Shown here piece by piece: positions 16,897 through 25,487 of a stretch of 64,000 nucleotides of DNA. The stretch lies in the NCBI RefSeq assembly GCF_002806995.1, contig NZ_NIHE01000008.1, forward strand, positions 62,001 through 126,000, written 5' to 3'. Origin of the DNA: Confluentibacter lentus. Lineage in GTDB: Bacteria; Bacteroidota; Bacteroidia; Flavobacteriales; Flavobacteriaceae. Below the pieces are notes generated by a model, which did not search any database, was not told the origin of the DNA, and saw nothing but the letters and a program-made list of their open reading frames with translations. Position numbers and translations under genes: made by a program. Positions within the stretch are counted from its first letter, which is position 1, and the number at the start of each line of letters is the position of its first letter.

Positions 16897-18376
16897 TTAT
16901 AAATTTACTTAATAAACCTGATGGAAGTTTTTTGTCAACATACATATCGTTATGTAGTGGTTTAAAACTGTTACTATCTTTAAACAATGTTAAAGAAGCT
17001 TCCTTTTCAGATTTTATTGGAGATAATTTTGCTGTTGGGTTTTGAATATCTGCCAAAGCAGCAGCCAATAATGTTTCATTTTCATCACCAATAACACCTA
17101 AGTCTAAATAACTTTCTGATAGTTGAATATCTGGTGTTAAACCATTAAAATAATCGGTTCTTCCAACTTTATTCAACGATTTAAAAATCAATGGTTGCAT
17201 GGCATAGCTATGACTCGGATTAGCGCCTTGACGGGTAAAATCGGGGGAATCATAAATTGTAGTAGAGGCTTGATATTTACCCGCCGTATTTTCACCAATA
17301 TGAATAACATTAATATAGGGGTCTAAAGCATTTATAACCAATTCGCTAGCGGATGCAGAAGATTCTAAAGCAATCACATACACTTTTTGAAGATTTAAAC
17401 TATTTAAAGTTCTGCCATCATCATTATTTACAAACCTGCTTATTAATAATTCGGGATTTTCATTTTCAAAAGCAGCTTGAAATTCGCTATTCCATTGTTC
17501 AGTTAAAAAGACCTCGCCAGTAAATTGACCGGTTATCATGCTTGACAATAATATCGCTGAATTTACAGAACCCCCAGAGTTATATCTTAAATCCAATACA
17601 AGATGCTGTACATTATTCGATTTGAAAGTCGCAAATGCATCGTTGAGCTGTTCATCAAAATTTGCGGTAAAACCATTGTACATTAAGTAACCCACATTTT
17701 CTCCTCCAACATTAAAAATGTTGGTGTTAAAAATGGGATTTTCGGTATATTGAACTTTAGTTAAGTTAATGCTTATATTTCTTGGAACAATAGTGTCATC
17801 TGAAGTTGTGGAAGTACCGTTATCATTATAATTAGCTAGGTTTAGAGTGTAAGCATTGGAATTAAGTAAACTTATATAATTATTAATTGTTAAAGGCGTA
17901 CCATTAATGCCACTAAAAATATCACCTCTAACTAAACCATTGGAACTTGCACTCGTGTTTGGCAACACCATGGTTACAATACCTATTAATTGCGTGTTAC
18001 TGTTTGGTTGAAGAAATAGATTAAACATCATACCATCACTAGTAGAAACACCAGCAAATTGCTGTTCTAATGCAATATAATCATCAACAATCCAACTGAA
18101 TTTATCAACGGTTTGTCTATGATAAATTAGACTTTCAAATAAATCTTCAGGGCTTGAAAAACCATTTAAATAATTGGCATAAGCTTCATCGCTATTAAAG
18201 GCGTCGTTTGCAAGATTTGGCACATTATCTTTATATAAATAGATAAAGTTCATGCCTTTCCAAACAAAATCATTTATAGAGTTTCCGGTAATTTGATTGT
18301 CATCATTATCTTCAAAACAACTAAAGGTTAGAAATGAAACAACTATTAATAGAATTAGGGCTTTGTAATTTTTCAT
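16883..18376 (-). CDS. S41-family peptidase lipoprotein
   Basis: A 497-residue protein. The lipoprotein signal ends in FLTFSC (Cys20) followed by an acidic stretch. A PDZ-like region (ASSNGLVRGDIFSGINGTPL) precedes the S41/tail-specific protease core: LVLDLRYNSGGSVNSA, then VIALESSASASELVINALDP with the nucleophile serine, and HIGENTAGK. Bacteroidota have many such envelope S41 lipoproteins of unknown substrate. The stop overlaps the start of the DUF71 gene, so the promoter for both is probably in the 18377-18523 spacer. Confidence 0.88.
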   Translation of the reverse strand: MKNYKALILLIVVSFLTFSCFEDNDDNQITGNSINDFVWKGMNFIYLYKDNVPNLANDAFNSDEAYANYLNGFSSPEDLFESLIYHRQTVDKFSWIVDDYIALEQQFAGVSTSDGMMFNLFLQPNSNTQLIGIVTMVLPNTSASSNGLVRGDIFSGINGTPLTINNYISLLNSNAYTLNLANYNDNGTSTTSDDTIVPRNISINLTKVQYTENPIFNTNIFNVGGENVGYLMYNGFTANFDEQLNDAFATFKSNNVQHLVLDLRYNSGGSVNSAILLSSMITGQFTGEVFLTEQWNSEFQAAFENENPELLISRFVNNDDGRTLNSLNLQKVYVIALESSASASELVINALDPYINVIHIGENTAGKYQASTTIYDSPDFTRQGANPSHSYAMQPLIFKSLNKVGRTDYFNGLTPDIQLSESYLDLGVIGDENETLLAAALADIQNPTAKLSPIKSEKEASLTLFKDSNSFKPLHNDMYVDKKLPSGLLSKFIIEKN

Positions 18377-18523
18377 AACATTTTTTATAGCTTGGTCTTA
18401 TAAACTCTAAATTAGCTTACATTATTATGTAAATATAAATATTTTGTCACAAAACAGATGGTCGTTCGTCGTAATCTCAAATAACCTTAACTAAGTTGTT
18501 TTAAAACTAATTAAACCAAAGTA

Positions 18524-19033
18524 ATGACTCAAAAGGAGTTTTTAAATATTGTGATGCCATTTAAGGATAAAGTATTTCGTTTAGCAAAGCGATTGCTTAT
18601 ATCTACTGAGGAAGCGGAAGATGCCACACAAGAGGTTTTGATGAAATTATGGAACAATAAAGAAAAGATTGAGGATTACAAAAATGTTGAGGCTTTTTCA
18701 ATGACGATGACCAAAAATTTTTGTTTTGATAAGCTGAAATCCAAACAATCACAAAATTTAAAAATTGTACATAGCAATTATGAGGATAATAACACCTCAT
18801 TGCAAAAACAGGTTGAATTAAATGATAGTGTGCATTGGGTATCAAGAATTATAGAAGAGTTGCCAGAACAGCAAAGAATGGTCATTCAATTAAGGGATAT
18901 AGAAGAATACGATTTAGATGAGATTGCAAATATGCTGGATATGAATAATACCGCTGTAAGAGCTAACTTATCTAGAGCTAGAAAAACAATAAGGGAAAAA
19001 TTAACAAATACACATAGTTATGGTATTAAATAA
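18524..19033 (+). CDS. ECF-type RNA polymerase sigma factor
   Basis: A 169-residue sigma-70 family protein with region 2 (about 8-75, including EEAEDATQEVLMKLW) and region 4 (about 105-155, LPEQQRMVIQLRDIEEYDLD then EIANMLDMNNTAVRANLSRA). There is no region 1 or 3, as in ECF factors. It is first in a four-gene operon whose second gene overlaps it by 14 bases and should encode the cognate regulator. In this phylum such operons often control envelope functions. Confidence 0.93.
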   Translation: MTQKEFLNIVMPFKDKVFRLAKRLLISTEEAEDATQEVLMKLWNNKEKIEDYKNVEAFSMTMTKNFCFDKLKSKQSQNLKIVHSNYEDNNTSLQKQVELNDSVHWVSRIIEELPEQQRMVIQLRDIEEYDLDEIANMLDMNNTAVRANLSRARKTIREKLTNTHSYGIK

Positions 19034-19496
19034 TATAGAAAAATTACTTGAAAAGTACGAAAACGGAGAAACATCCCTAAAAGAAGAGCAACAGTTAAAA
19101 AACTATTTTTCGCAAGAAACCGTCGCCCCGCATTTAGAGATTTACAAACCCATGTTTGCGTATTTTTTGGTAAACCAACAAGAACAATTTACTAAACACG
19201 TTCCATTAAACACTAAAAAAGTATTTAACTACAAATGGATTTCTGTTGCTGCAGTAGCGGTTCTAATGTTGGGGATTTACTTAAAATCGACCATAAACAA
19301 CGATTTAGGTACCATTCAAGACCCAGAACTTGCTTTCAACGAAGTATCAAAATCGTTGGAAATGATTTCTAAAACTTTCAATAAAGGAACTTCTACACTT
19401 GGCTACCTTGAAGAATATGGCAAAGGAGCTTCAACATTAGAATATCTCAATGAAATTGAAAAAGGAACCAGTATTATTTTTAAAAAAAATCAATAA
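19020..19496 (+). CDS. probable anti-sigma membrane protein
   Basis: A 158-residue protein that starts inside the end of the sigma gene (14-base overlap), a classical translational-coupling layout for sigma/anti-sigma pairs. The first 70 residues are cytosolic and helical (NNIEKLLEKYENGETSLKEE), as in flavobacterial anti-sigma-like proteins. One transmembrane helix follows at about 74-92 (WISVAAVAVLMLGIYL), then a short periplasmic tail with two similar repeats (KGTSTLGYLEEYGKGASTLE). No zinc-finger HxxxCxxC motif is present. The role is inferred from position. Confidence 0.65.
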   Translation: MVLNNIEKLLEKYENGETSLKEEQQLKNYFSQETVAPHLEIYKPMFAYFLVNQQEQFTKHVPLNTKKVFNYKWISVAAVAVLMLGIYLKSTINNDLGTIQDPELAFNEVSKSLEMISKTFNKGTSTLGYLEEYGKGASTLEYLNEIEKGTSIIFKKNQ

Positions 19497-19514
19497 AAAA
19501 CGAACACACAAACA

Positions 19515-20099
19515 ATGAATAATTTAAAAACAACTCTCATGAAAAAAATAGCAACAGTAATGGTCATGGCAATCATGTTATTGCCAATCTCAGGAATGGC
19601 ACAGGATATTTTTGAAAAATACAATGGTAATTCAGAAGTCACCTATGTATCCATACAACCCAAAATGTTTCAAATGATAGCCAAAATGGGTATTAATGTA
19701 GATGATGCAGAAGCCAAAGCCTATATGGATATGGTAAAAAGCATCACCAGTTTTAAAACCATAGTAACCGATAATAAAACCATTGCCGCAGATATTTCAA
19801 AATGGGTAAAATCGCGATCAGGGTCTTTAGAAGAATTAATGCAGGTTAAAGATGGTGGTGCCGAAGTTAAATTCTACGTGAAGGAAGGCAAAGATTCAGA
19901 CCACGTTAAAGAACTGTTGATTTTTGTAAATGGTATTGATAAAGTGATGCAAGCCAATGGTGTTGATGTTAATGGTCAACAACGAAAAATTGAAACGGTG
20001 GTGGTTTCGCTTACGGGAGATATCGATTTAAATGAAATATCTAGGCTTACCGATAAAATGAACATTCCTGGGGGTCAGCATTTAGAGAAAAAGAAATAA
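19515..20099 (+). CDS. exported DUF4252 protein (first copy)
   Basis: A 194-residue protein with a signal peptide cleaved near GMAQD; an internal ATG eight codons in (19539) gives a more standard signal and may be the true start. The mature part has the DUF4252 pattern: YVSIQPKMFQMIAKMG, an SITSFKTIVTDN strand, KDGGAEVKFYVKEGKD and a terminal VVVSLTGDIDLNEISRLTDK. Function unknown. Together with the next gene it forms the output end of the ECF sigma operon. Confidence 0.75.
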   Translation: MNNLKTTLMKKIATVMVMAIMLLPISGMAQDIFEKYNGNSEVTYVSIQPKMFQMIAKMGINVDDAEAKAYMDMVKSITSFKTIVTDNKTIAADISKWVKSRSGSLEELMQVKDGGAEVKFYVKEGKDSDHVKELLIFVNGIDKVMQANGVDVNGQQRKIETVVVSLTGDIDLNEISRLTDKMNIPGGQHLEKKK

Positions 20100-20105
20100 C
20101 ATATC

Positions 20106-20645
20106 ATGTATCAATCAATCAAATACATAGTAGTAATTATTATTGCAGCTTTCTTTTTAGTTAGCTGCAATAATGGTTTAACCATGCAACGTTATTTTGT
20201 AGAGCATCAAGAAGCTAAAAATTTTTTGGCACAAGATGTACCCATATCGATGCTGAATATTGACGAATCAAAATTAACGGCAGAACAAAAAGAAGCTTAT
20301 AAATCGGTAGAAAGATTAAACTTTTTAGGATATAAAGTGGACTCAATACATGTTGATGAGTTTAATTCGGAATTAGCAAAAGTTAAAACCATTTTAAAAG
20401 ACGAAAAGTATAATGAACTTATTGATTTTAGTTATGGAGGAGCCAAAATAAGCGTAAAATATATTGGTGATGATGAAGCTGATGAATTTATCGTTTTTGG
20501 CAGTTCTAAAGAAATGGGTTTTGGAATTGTACGTATCTTGGGAGACAACATGAGTCCGGAAAAAATGATTGCTTTGGGGCAGTTATTTGGAAACTCGAAT
20601 GTGGATACCTCGCAATTTAAAGATATGATGACTTTCTTTAAATAG
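20106..20645 (+). CDS. DUF4252 lipoprotein (second copy)
   Basis: A 179-residue lipoprotein (signal to Cys21 in FFLVSCNNG). It has the DUF4252 layout but is diverged from its upstream neighbour: MQRYFVEHQEAKNFLAQDVP, then KISVKYIGDDEADEFIVFGS and FGIVRILGDNMSPEKMIAL. It starts 6 bases after the first copy ends and precedes a strong terminator, so it closes the operon. Paired DUF4252 genes, one soluble and one lipid-anchored, suggest a two-part envelope system, but no activity is known. Confidence 0.75.
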   Translation: MYQSIKYIVVIIIAAFFLVSCNNGLTMQRYFVEHQEAKNFLAQDVPISMLNIDESKLTAEQKEAYKSVERLNFLGYKVDSIHVDEFNSELAKVKTILKDEKYNELIDFSYGGAKISVKYIGDDEADEFIVFGSSKEMGFGIVRILGDNMSPEKMIALGQLFGNSNVDTSQFKDMMTFFK

Positions 20646-20662
20646 AATATGAAGTAATTTAT

Positions 20663-20705
20663 AAAAACTCGGGCTTTCCAAATCATGGAAAGCCCGAGTT
20701 TTTTT
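20663..20705 (+). terminator. strong bidirectional terminator after the ECF operon
   Basis: AAAAACTCGGGCTTTCCA (20663-20680), loop AATCA, TGGAAAGCCCGAGTTTTT (20686-20703). A perfect 18-bp inverted repeat with terminal A/T runs between convergent genes. Confidence 0.95.
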
Positions 20706-20898
20706 ATTCAATATGTTGTTCTTCGTCACTTTCTTCTTTTGGATGTTTCCAAAAAAAGAGATTTACAACAATCGCTAAAAAGATAATGGTAAGCAAAGTC
20801 AAAACAACAAAATTATCTAGAATATCCAACATTCCAGTCACAAAAACACCCATTGCCATAAGGCCACAAAGCATTAATGATTGTTTGTCTGTTAACAT
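20704..20898 (-). CDS. 64-residue two-helix membrane protein
   Basis: A short protein with two transmembrane helices (about 8-26 and 30-48) and an acidic C-terminal tail (HPKEESDEEQHIE). It lies 10 bases after purB on the same strand, so it is likely co-transcribed. No family recognised. The compositional contrast between hydrophobic hairpin and acidic tail, together with the tight spacing, supports a real gene. Confidence 0.6.
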   Translation of the reverse strand: MLTDKQSLMLCGLMAMGVFVTGMLDILDNFVVLTLLTIIFLAIVVNLFFWKHPKEESDEEQHIE

Positions 20899-20908
20899 GT
20901 TTTATATT

Positions 20909-22252
20909 TTAAATGCCAGTATAATTACTTGGTGTTAAACGTTTTAATTCGTCCTTTATTGTATTGGAAATCTCTAAGGTATCAATAAAATTTGAAATGG
21001 AATCTTGATTTATTTTTTCGTTGGTCCTAGTCAAACCTTTTAAGGCTTCATAAGGATTGGCATAACCTTCCCGACGTAAAATGGTTTGAATAGCTTCGGC
21101 AACAACCGCCCAGTTATTGTTTAAATCATCAGCAAATTTGCTTTCGTTCAATAATAATTTATTCAATCCTTTCAAAGTAGACTTAAATCCGATCAATGTA
21201 TGTCCGAATGGAACGCCAACATTTCGTAATACCGTACTATCTGTTAAATCGCGCTGCAATCTAGATACAGGAAGTTTGGCCGATAAATGTTCAAAAACAG
21301 CATTGGCAATCCCTAAATTACCTTCACTATTTTCAAAATCAATCGGGTTTACTTTATGCGGCATGGCAGAACTACCTACTTCACCAGCCTTGATTTTTTG
21401 TTTGAAATAATCCATGGATACATAGGTCCAAATATCTTTATTCAAATCTATTAAAATGGTGTTGATACGTTTTAAGTTGTCAAACAAAGCGGCCATATGG
21501 TCGTAATGCTCAATTTGCGTTGTTGGGAAGGAATGGTGCAATCCTAAAGTATCTTCAACAAATTTCCTTCCAAAAGCTTTCCAATCAATATTTGGGAAAG
21601 CAACGTGGTGCGCATTAAAATTACCCGTGGCACCACCAAATTTCGCAGCATGCGGAATATGTTGTAATAAATTGAACTGTTGTTCCAATCTCACCACAAA
21701 AACATTAATTTCCTTTCCCAATCGGGTTGGAGATGCTGGTTGACCGTGGGTTCTTGCCAACATGGAAATAGCCGACCAATCGTTGCTCAAGGTTTTAAGT
21801 TTATTTAAAACTTTCAAGTATTCTGGAATATAAACCTCATTTACAGCATCTTTAATGCTTAAAGGAATAGCTGTATTATTTATGTCTTGCGAGGTTAAAC
21901 CAAAATGGATGAATTCTTTGTATTTAGTCAAGCTTAGCTTGTCAAATTTTTCTTTTATAAAATATTCAACAGCCTTAACATCATGGTTTGTAACGTTTTC
22001 AATGTCTTTTATGGCTAGTGCATCTTCAGTTGAAAAGTTTTTATAAATGCCTCTTAAACTTTCAAATACATTTGAATCAACACCTTTAAGTTGAGGTAAC
22101 GGGATTTTACAAAGCGCGATAAAATATTCTATTTCAACTAAAACACGATATTTTATTAAAGCCTCTTCCGAAAAGTAAGGTGCTAATTCGTTGACTTTAT
22201 TTCTATATCTTCCATCAATTGGTGAGATGGCATTTAGTGGTGATAATGACAT
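20909..22252 (-). CDS. purB: adenylosuccinate lyase
   Basis: A 447-residue fumarase-superfamily enzyme that removes fumarate from SAICAR and adenylosuccinate in purine synthesis. MSLSPLNAISPIDGRYRNKV is the typical PurB start; an ATG nine codons earlier overlaps the -7 promoter box and is rejected. Landmarks are the early THDVKAVEYFIKE-type loop (VTNHDVKAVEYF), FGLTSQDINNTA, ARTHGQPASPTRLGKE and the signature GSSAMPHKVNPIDFENSEG. It precedes the small membrane protein gene. Confidence 0.96.
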   Translation of the reverse strand: MSLSPLNAISPIDGRYRNKVNELAPYFSEEALIKYRVLVEIEYFIALCKIPLPQLKGVDSNVFESLRGIYKNFSTEDALAIKDIENVTNHDVKAVEYFIKEKFDKLSLTKYKEFIHFGLTSQDINNTAIPLSIKDAVNEVYIPEYLKVLNKLKTLSNDWSAISMLARTHGQPASPTRLGKEINVFVVRLEQQFNLLQHIPHAAKFGGATGNFNAHHVAFPNIDWKAFGRKFVEDTLGLHHSFPTTQIEHYDHMAALFDNLKRINTILIDLNKDIWTYVSMDYFKQKIKAGEVGSSAMPHKVNPIDFENSEGNLGIANAVFEHLSAKLPVSRLQRDLTDSTVLRNVGVPFGHTLIGFKSTLKGLNKLLLNESKFADDLNNNWAVVAEAIQTILRREGYANPYEALKGLTRTNEKINQDSISNFIDTLEISNTIKDELKRLTPSNYTGI

Positions 22253-22276
22253 GTTTGCTTGTTTTTTTGAAAGATG

Positions 22277-22284
22277 CAAAGATA
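22277..22284 (-). promoter_or_regulatory. -7 box for purB
   Basis: On the minus strand TATCTTTG matches TAnnTTTG. Transcription would begin near 22272, upstream of the chosen ATG at 22252, leaving a leader of about 20 bases. Confidence 0.55.
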
Positions 22285-22336
22285 GACATTTGATTTGCGA
22301 ATTACGACTTACGAATTGCGAATTTTTGATTTTCGA
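22283..22336. repeat. degenerate repeat spacer (family B)
   Basis: Successive words GATTTGCGAATTACGACTTA, CGAATTGCGAATTT and GATTTTCGAATCTATGATTT are variants of one ATTxCGAATT unit, the same type as in the riboswitch arm at 13961-14028. Confidence 0.55.
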
Positions 22337-22338
22337 AT

Positions 22339-22917
22339 CTATGATTTGGGTATTTTTTTCATTCTAAGCAGAATATGTTTGGCTCTGGATTTAAATGCGG
22401 CACTTTGCGTTTGAAAATCCTGTTCTAAAATGGGCTTTAAATCATCATGAATCCACGTGTTTTCTTGTCCGATAAGAAATAGCGTTTCCATGGCAAATAC
22501 TTTTGTTGCTACCTTATGTTTGTTAATCATCCAATCAAAACAGGTCTCCACAATGCGTTCTTTATGTTCTGGCGAAAGCAATCTTTTAAACGTGTTATTT
22601 TCTTTGGAATAATAGGCTTTAGCTATGAATTGACACACTTTAGAAACCGGTCGAACCGCAGATTCTAAATGAACTTTATGAATGTTTTTGGTGAATGTGT
22701 CCAAATGCGGAATGATGGCATAAATGTAATCTGTACAAACAAATTCCAAAACCCAAGCAGCGTGGCAAGATATTTTATCATCTACTTTGAACAGAATCTC
22801 AATGAGATAAGGAAATAACGCCATATCATTTTTAACAAGTTGCGAGCAGTTTAGCCGGCTTTCACGCGATGCGCTTATTTTTGTCAATTCATTATAAAAT
22901 TCTTCTTTAGTCATCAA
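22339..22917 (-). CDS. conserved helical-repeat protein upstream of purB
   Basis: A 192-residue, all-helical, HEAT-like protein: LFPYLIEILFKVDDKISCHA, AWVLEFVCTDYIYAIIPHLD, AMETLFLIGQENTWIHDDLK. I recall it sitting next to purB in many Flavobacteriaceae, which has led to copies being labelled adenylosuccinate lyase; no lyase motif is present. It is cytosolic, with no signal. A scaffold or partner role is an inference from the repeat fold. Confidence 0.6.
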   Translation of the reverse strand: MMTKEEFYNELTKISASRESRLNCSQLVKNDMALFPYLIEILFKVDDKISCHAAWVLEFVCTDYIYAIIPHLDTFTKNIHKVHLESAVRPVSKVCQFIAKAYYSKENNTFKRLLSPEHKERIVETCFDWMINKHKVATKVFAMETLFLIGQENTWIHDDLKPILEQDFQTQSAAFKSRAKHILLRMKKIPKS

Positions 22918-22955
22918 TTTATTTTACTATTTTTAAACTTTAAATATAAATAATC

Positions 22956-23429
22956 ATGAAGATATTAAAAAAGATACTTATTGCTTTACTTGTAATATTT
23001 GTCATTGCCCAGTTTTTTAGACCTAAAAAAAATGAAGGTGATATGGCTTCCATGGATGCCTTTTATGCAGAGACCAATCCACCAGCTGAAGTGAAACGTA
23101 TTTTAGAAGTTAGTTGTAACGACTGCCATAGCGATGTTACCAGATACCCTTGGTATAATAATATTACGCCAGTAAATTATTGGTTGGCAGACCATGTAAA
23201 CGATGGAAAAAAGCATTTTAATATCTCAAAATGGGAGGGAACTTCAACAAAACGCAAAGACCATAAGTTCGAAGAGCTTATTGAAATGATTGAGAAAAAG
23301 GAAATGCCTTTGGATTCCTATACATGGACGCATACTGATGCAAAACTTACAAAGGCACAAATGACATCTGTTATAGATTGGGCGAAACAGGTTCGTTTAA
23401 AATACAGTCTGGAACCCCAACCAGAATAA
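22956..23429 (+). CDS. exported haem-binding domain protein
   Basis: A 157-residue protein with an N-terminal membrane segment (about 4-20) and one haem-attachment motif, CNDCH, in RILEVSCNDCHSDVTRYPWY, followed by WYNNITPVNYWLADHVNDGK. This is the flavobacterial 'haem-binding domain' family, a small periplasmic c-type haem protein. A later HTDAKLTKAQMTSVIDWAKQ provides the C-terminal helix. An electron-transfer role is likely but partners are not visible; flanking genes are unrelated. Confidence 0.85.
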   Translation: MKILKKILIALLVIFVIAQFFRPKKNEGDMASMDAFYAETNPPAEVKRILEVSCNDCHSDVTRYPWYNNITPVNYWLADHVNDGKKHFNISKWEGTSTKRKDHKFEELIEMIEKKEMPLDSYTWTHTDAKLTKAQMTSVIDWAKQVRLKYSLEPQPE

Positions 23430-23527
23430 TGGTTTCTAATCCTATGTTTCTGAAAGAGTGAACATAAGCATAGGCTCTAAATCATAATTTAGTGTTTTAA
23501 TTTTATAAAATAAAATATTCGGTATTA

Positions 23528-24763
23528 GTGGCATCAAAAAAACTCTTAATCATTGGTTTTGTTTGGCCAGAACCCAAAAGCTCTGCTGCAGGTAGCAGAA
23601 TGATGCAACTTATTGACATATTTCAATCCCAAAACTACCAAATTACATTTGCCAGTGCGTGTGCTAAAACCGACAATGCATTCAACCTTGAAACCATTGG
23701 AATAAAACAAGTTTCAATAGAACTTAACAATTCTAGTTTTGATGTGTTTGTAAAAAAGTTACATCCAGATGTTGTGATTTTTGATAGATTCATGACCGAA
23801 GAACAATTTGGTTGGCGGGTTGTAGAACAATGTCCTGATGCCTTACGGATTTTAGATACCGAGGATTTGCATTGTTTAAGAAAAGGCAGGGAAGAGGCAC
23901 TAAAACATAAGGTTCTGTTTGATAAATTTTATTTATTCAATGATACTGCAAAACGCGAGATAGCCAGTATTTACAGATGTGATTTAACGCTTGTTATTTC
24001 AGAAGAGGAAATGGAAATATTAAAAAACCAATTCAAGGTCAACACTCATCTTTTATATTATCTGCCATTTTTATCCGAAGCAGTTGCCATGGAAACCAAG
24101 CGTAACCTGCCAAAGTTTAACGAAAGGGAACACTTTATTACTATTGGTAATTTTTTGCATGCTCCTAATTATGATGCTGTTTTGTTTTTAAAAGAACATA
24201 TTTGGCCTTTAATTAGAAAAAGATTGCCCAAAACAGAAGTTCACATATATGGTGCCTATGCTTCTGACAAAATACTTAAATTCAATAATAAAAAGGACGG
24301 ATTTATCATTAAAGGATTTGTTGACGATGTAGAAACCGTGATGCAACATGCAAAAGTGTGTTTAGCGCCATTGCGTTTTGGTGCAGGTTTAAAAGGCAAA
24401 CTTATCGATGCCATGTTAAATGGAACACCTTGTGTGATGACTACCATTGCTGCTGAAGGGATGTTTGGAAATTTTGAACCTAACGGATTTATAGCCGATG
24501 ATACTGAAGAATTTGCAAACAAAGCCATCGAATTATATACGGGCAAAATTTTTTGGAGAGGCAACCAAAAAAATGGCTTTCAGATAATGAATGCACGTTT
24601 TGATAAACAACTGTTTGTTTTAGATTTTACATTTAAACTAAACTCCATACAAAATAACCTTCAAGTGCATCGTTTGGATAATTTTACAGGTCAAATGTTA
24701 CAGTATCACACCTTGCAAAGCACTAAATATATGAGTAAATGGATTGAGGAAAAGAGCAAATAA
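23528..24763 (+). CDS. glycosyltransferase, GT4-like
   Basis: A 411-residue GT-B fold glycosyltransferase read from a GTG start; no upstream ATG fits. The N-terminal half begins LLIIGFVWPEPKSSAAGSRM, the usual acceptor-side nucleotide-like fold. The C-terminal half has NFLHAPNYDAVLFLKEHIWP, KTEVHIYGAYAS, IKGFVDDVETVMQHAKVCLA and PLRFGAGLKGKLIDAMLNGT, the GT4 donor-binding region with its E/G-rich loop. It probably adds a sugar to a surface glycan. No sugar operon surrounds it, so the substrate is unknown. Confidence 0.85.
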   Translation: MASKKLLIIGFVWPEPKSSAAGSRMMQLIDIFQSQNYQITFASACAKTDNAFNLETIGIKQVSIELNNSSFDVFVKKLHPDVVIFDRFMTEEQFGWRVVEQCPDALRILDTEDLHCLRKGREEALKHKVLFDKFYLFNDTAKREIASIYRCDLTLVISEEEMEILKNQFKVNTHLLYYLPFLSEAVAMETKRNLPKFNEREHFITIGNFLHAPNYDAVLFLKEHIWPLIRKRLPKTEVHIYGAYASDKILKFNNKKDGFIIKGFVDDVETVMQHAKVCLAPLRFGAGLKGKLIDAMLNGTPCVMTTIAAEGMFGNFEPNGFIADDTEEFANKAIELYTGKIFWRGNQKNGFQIMNARFDKQLFVLDFTFKLNSIQNNLQVHRLDNFTGQMLQYHTLQSTKYMSKWIEEKSK

Positions 24764-24868
24764 GATGTAAGACTTTAGATGTGAGATTTTAGAAAATTTA
24801 TAATCAAAAGTCCAACAAACTAACAAGTCTAAAGCTCTAAGTAGTCTAACAATCTAAGAAAGTCTAAA
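24764..24868. repeat. degenerate short-period repeats (family A)
   Basis: GATGTAAGACTTTAGATGTG opens this spacer, followed by many AGTCTAA words. The first 28 bases match the spacer at 25364 with only a few differences, so the J-domain/KTSC gene is flanked by copies. Confidence 0.65.
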
Positions 24869-24872
24869 AGGT

Positions 24873-25319
24873 CTAAACCTCCACTTCACTTTTTTTAATC
24901 TTCCTGTAAGTATAGGCATTGAAAATGTTACGTTTCGCAAACCGTGTTAATGTGCCCGATTGGTAAAACTTAGTAAATAAGGCTTTGTTAACACCAAAAA
25001 ACTCATAGGTATTACCATCCAAAAAGGTTAATTCTAAAACCATCCCTTTATGTTGCCAATCTATTATTGGAGAATTAATGGTCTCATTATACTCCTCTAA
25101 ATTAGTAGCTTTGGTTTCAGGGGCAATACTAACTAAAAAGTGATAGCCGTCAATGATTTGTCTGCTCATTAATTCAGCCTCCACAGCTTTTTCATCACCT
25201 TTTTGAAACTTATCAGGATGCCATTCTTTTACTAAATTTCTGTAAGTAGATTTTAGTTCTTTAAGGTCAATGTCTTTTTCAACATTAAACAATTTTTTGT
25301 ACTCGCCAATACGTTTCAT
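24873..25319 (-). CDS. J-domain protein with C-terminal KTSC domain
   Basis: A 148-residue fusion. Residues about 5-65 form a J domain (YKKLFNVEKDIDLKELKSTY then KEWHPDKFQKGDEKAVEAEL) with the essential HPD at 34-36, the element that stimulates Hsp70 ATPase. Residues about 90-145 match the KTSC domain (KGMVLELTFLDGNTYEFFGV, then FYQSGTLTRFAKRNIFNAYT). The pairing suggests an Hsp70 co-chaperone with a small nucleic-acid- or peptide-binding module. The linker includes IAPETKATNLEEYNE. Short repeat spacers lie on both sides. Confidence 0.8.
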   Translation of the reverse strand: MKRIGEYKKLFNVEKDIDLKELKSTYRNLVKEWHPDKFQKGDEKAVEAELMSRQIIDGYHFLVSIAPETKATNLEEYNETINSPIIDWQHKGMVLELTFLDGNTYEFFGVNKALFTKFYQSGTLTRFAKRNIFNAYTYRKIKKSEVEV

Positions 25320-25363
25320 GTGGTCGTTTTTTTGAAATAAGGCGCGAAGATACTCTTTTTTAT

Positions 25364-25456
25364 GATGTAAGACTCTAGAATTGAGATAAAAGAATCAAAC
25401 TATACCGCATTTTAGTCTAAAATCTAAAAGTGAAGCGGTCTAACATCTAACATCTT
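25364..25456. repeat. degenerate short-period repeats (family A)
   Basis: GATGTAAGACTCTAGAATTG at the start is a close copy of the unit at 24764; further AGTCTAAAATCTAAAAG and TCTAACATCTAACATC words follow. It ends at the ABC-F promoter. Confidence 0.6.
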
Positions 25457-25460
25457 TTCA

Positions 25461-25468
25461 TAGCTTTG
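25461..25468 (+). promoter_or_regulatory. -7 box for the ABC-F gene
   Basis: TAGCTTTG matches TAnnTTTG 19 bases before the ATG. No TTG at the expected -33 position. Confidence 0.55.
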
Positions 25469-25487
25469 CACCTTTAAAAAATATAAG

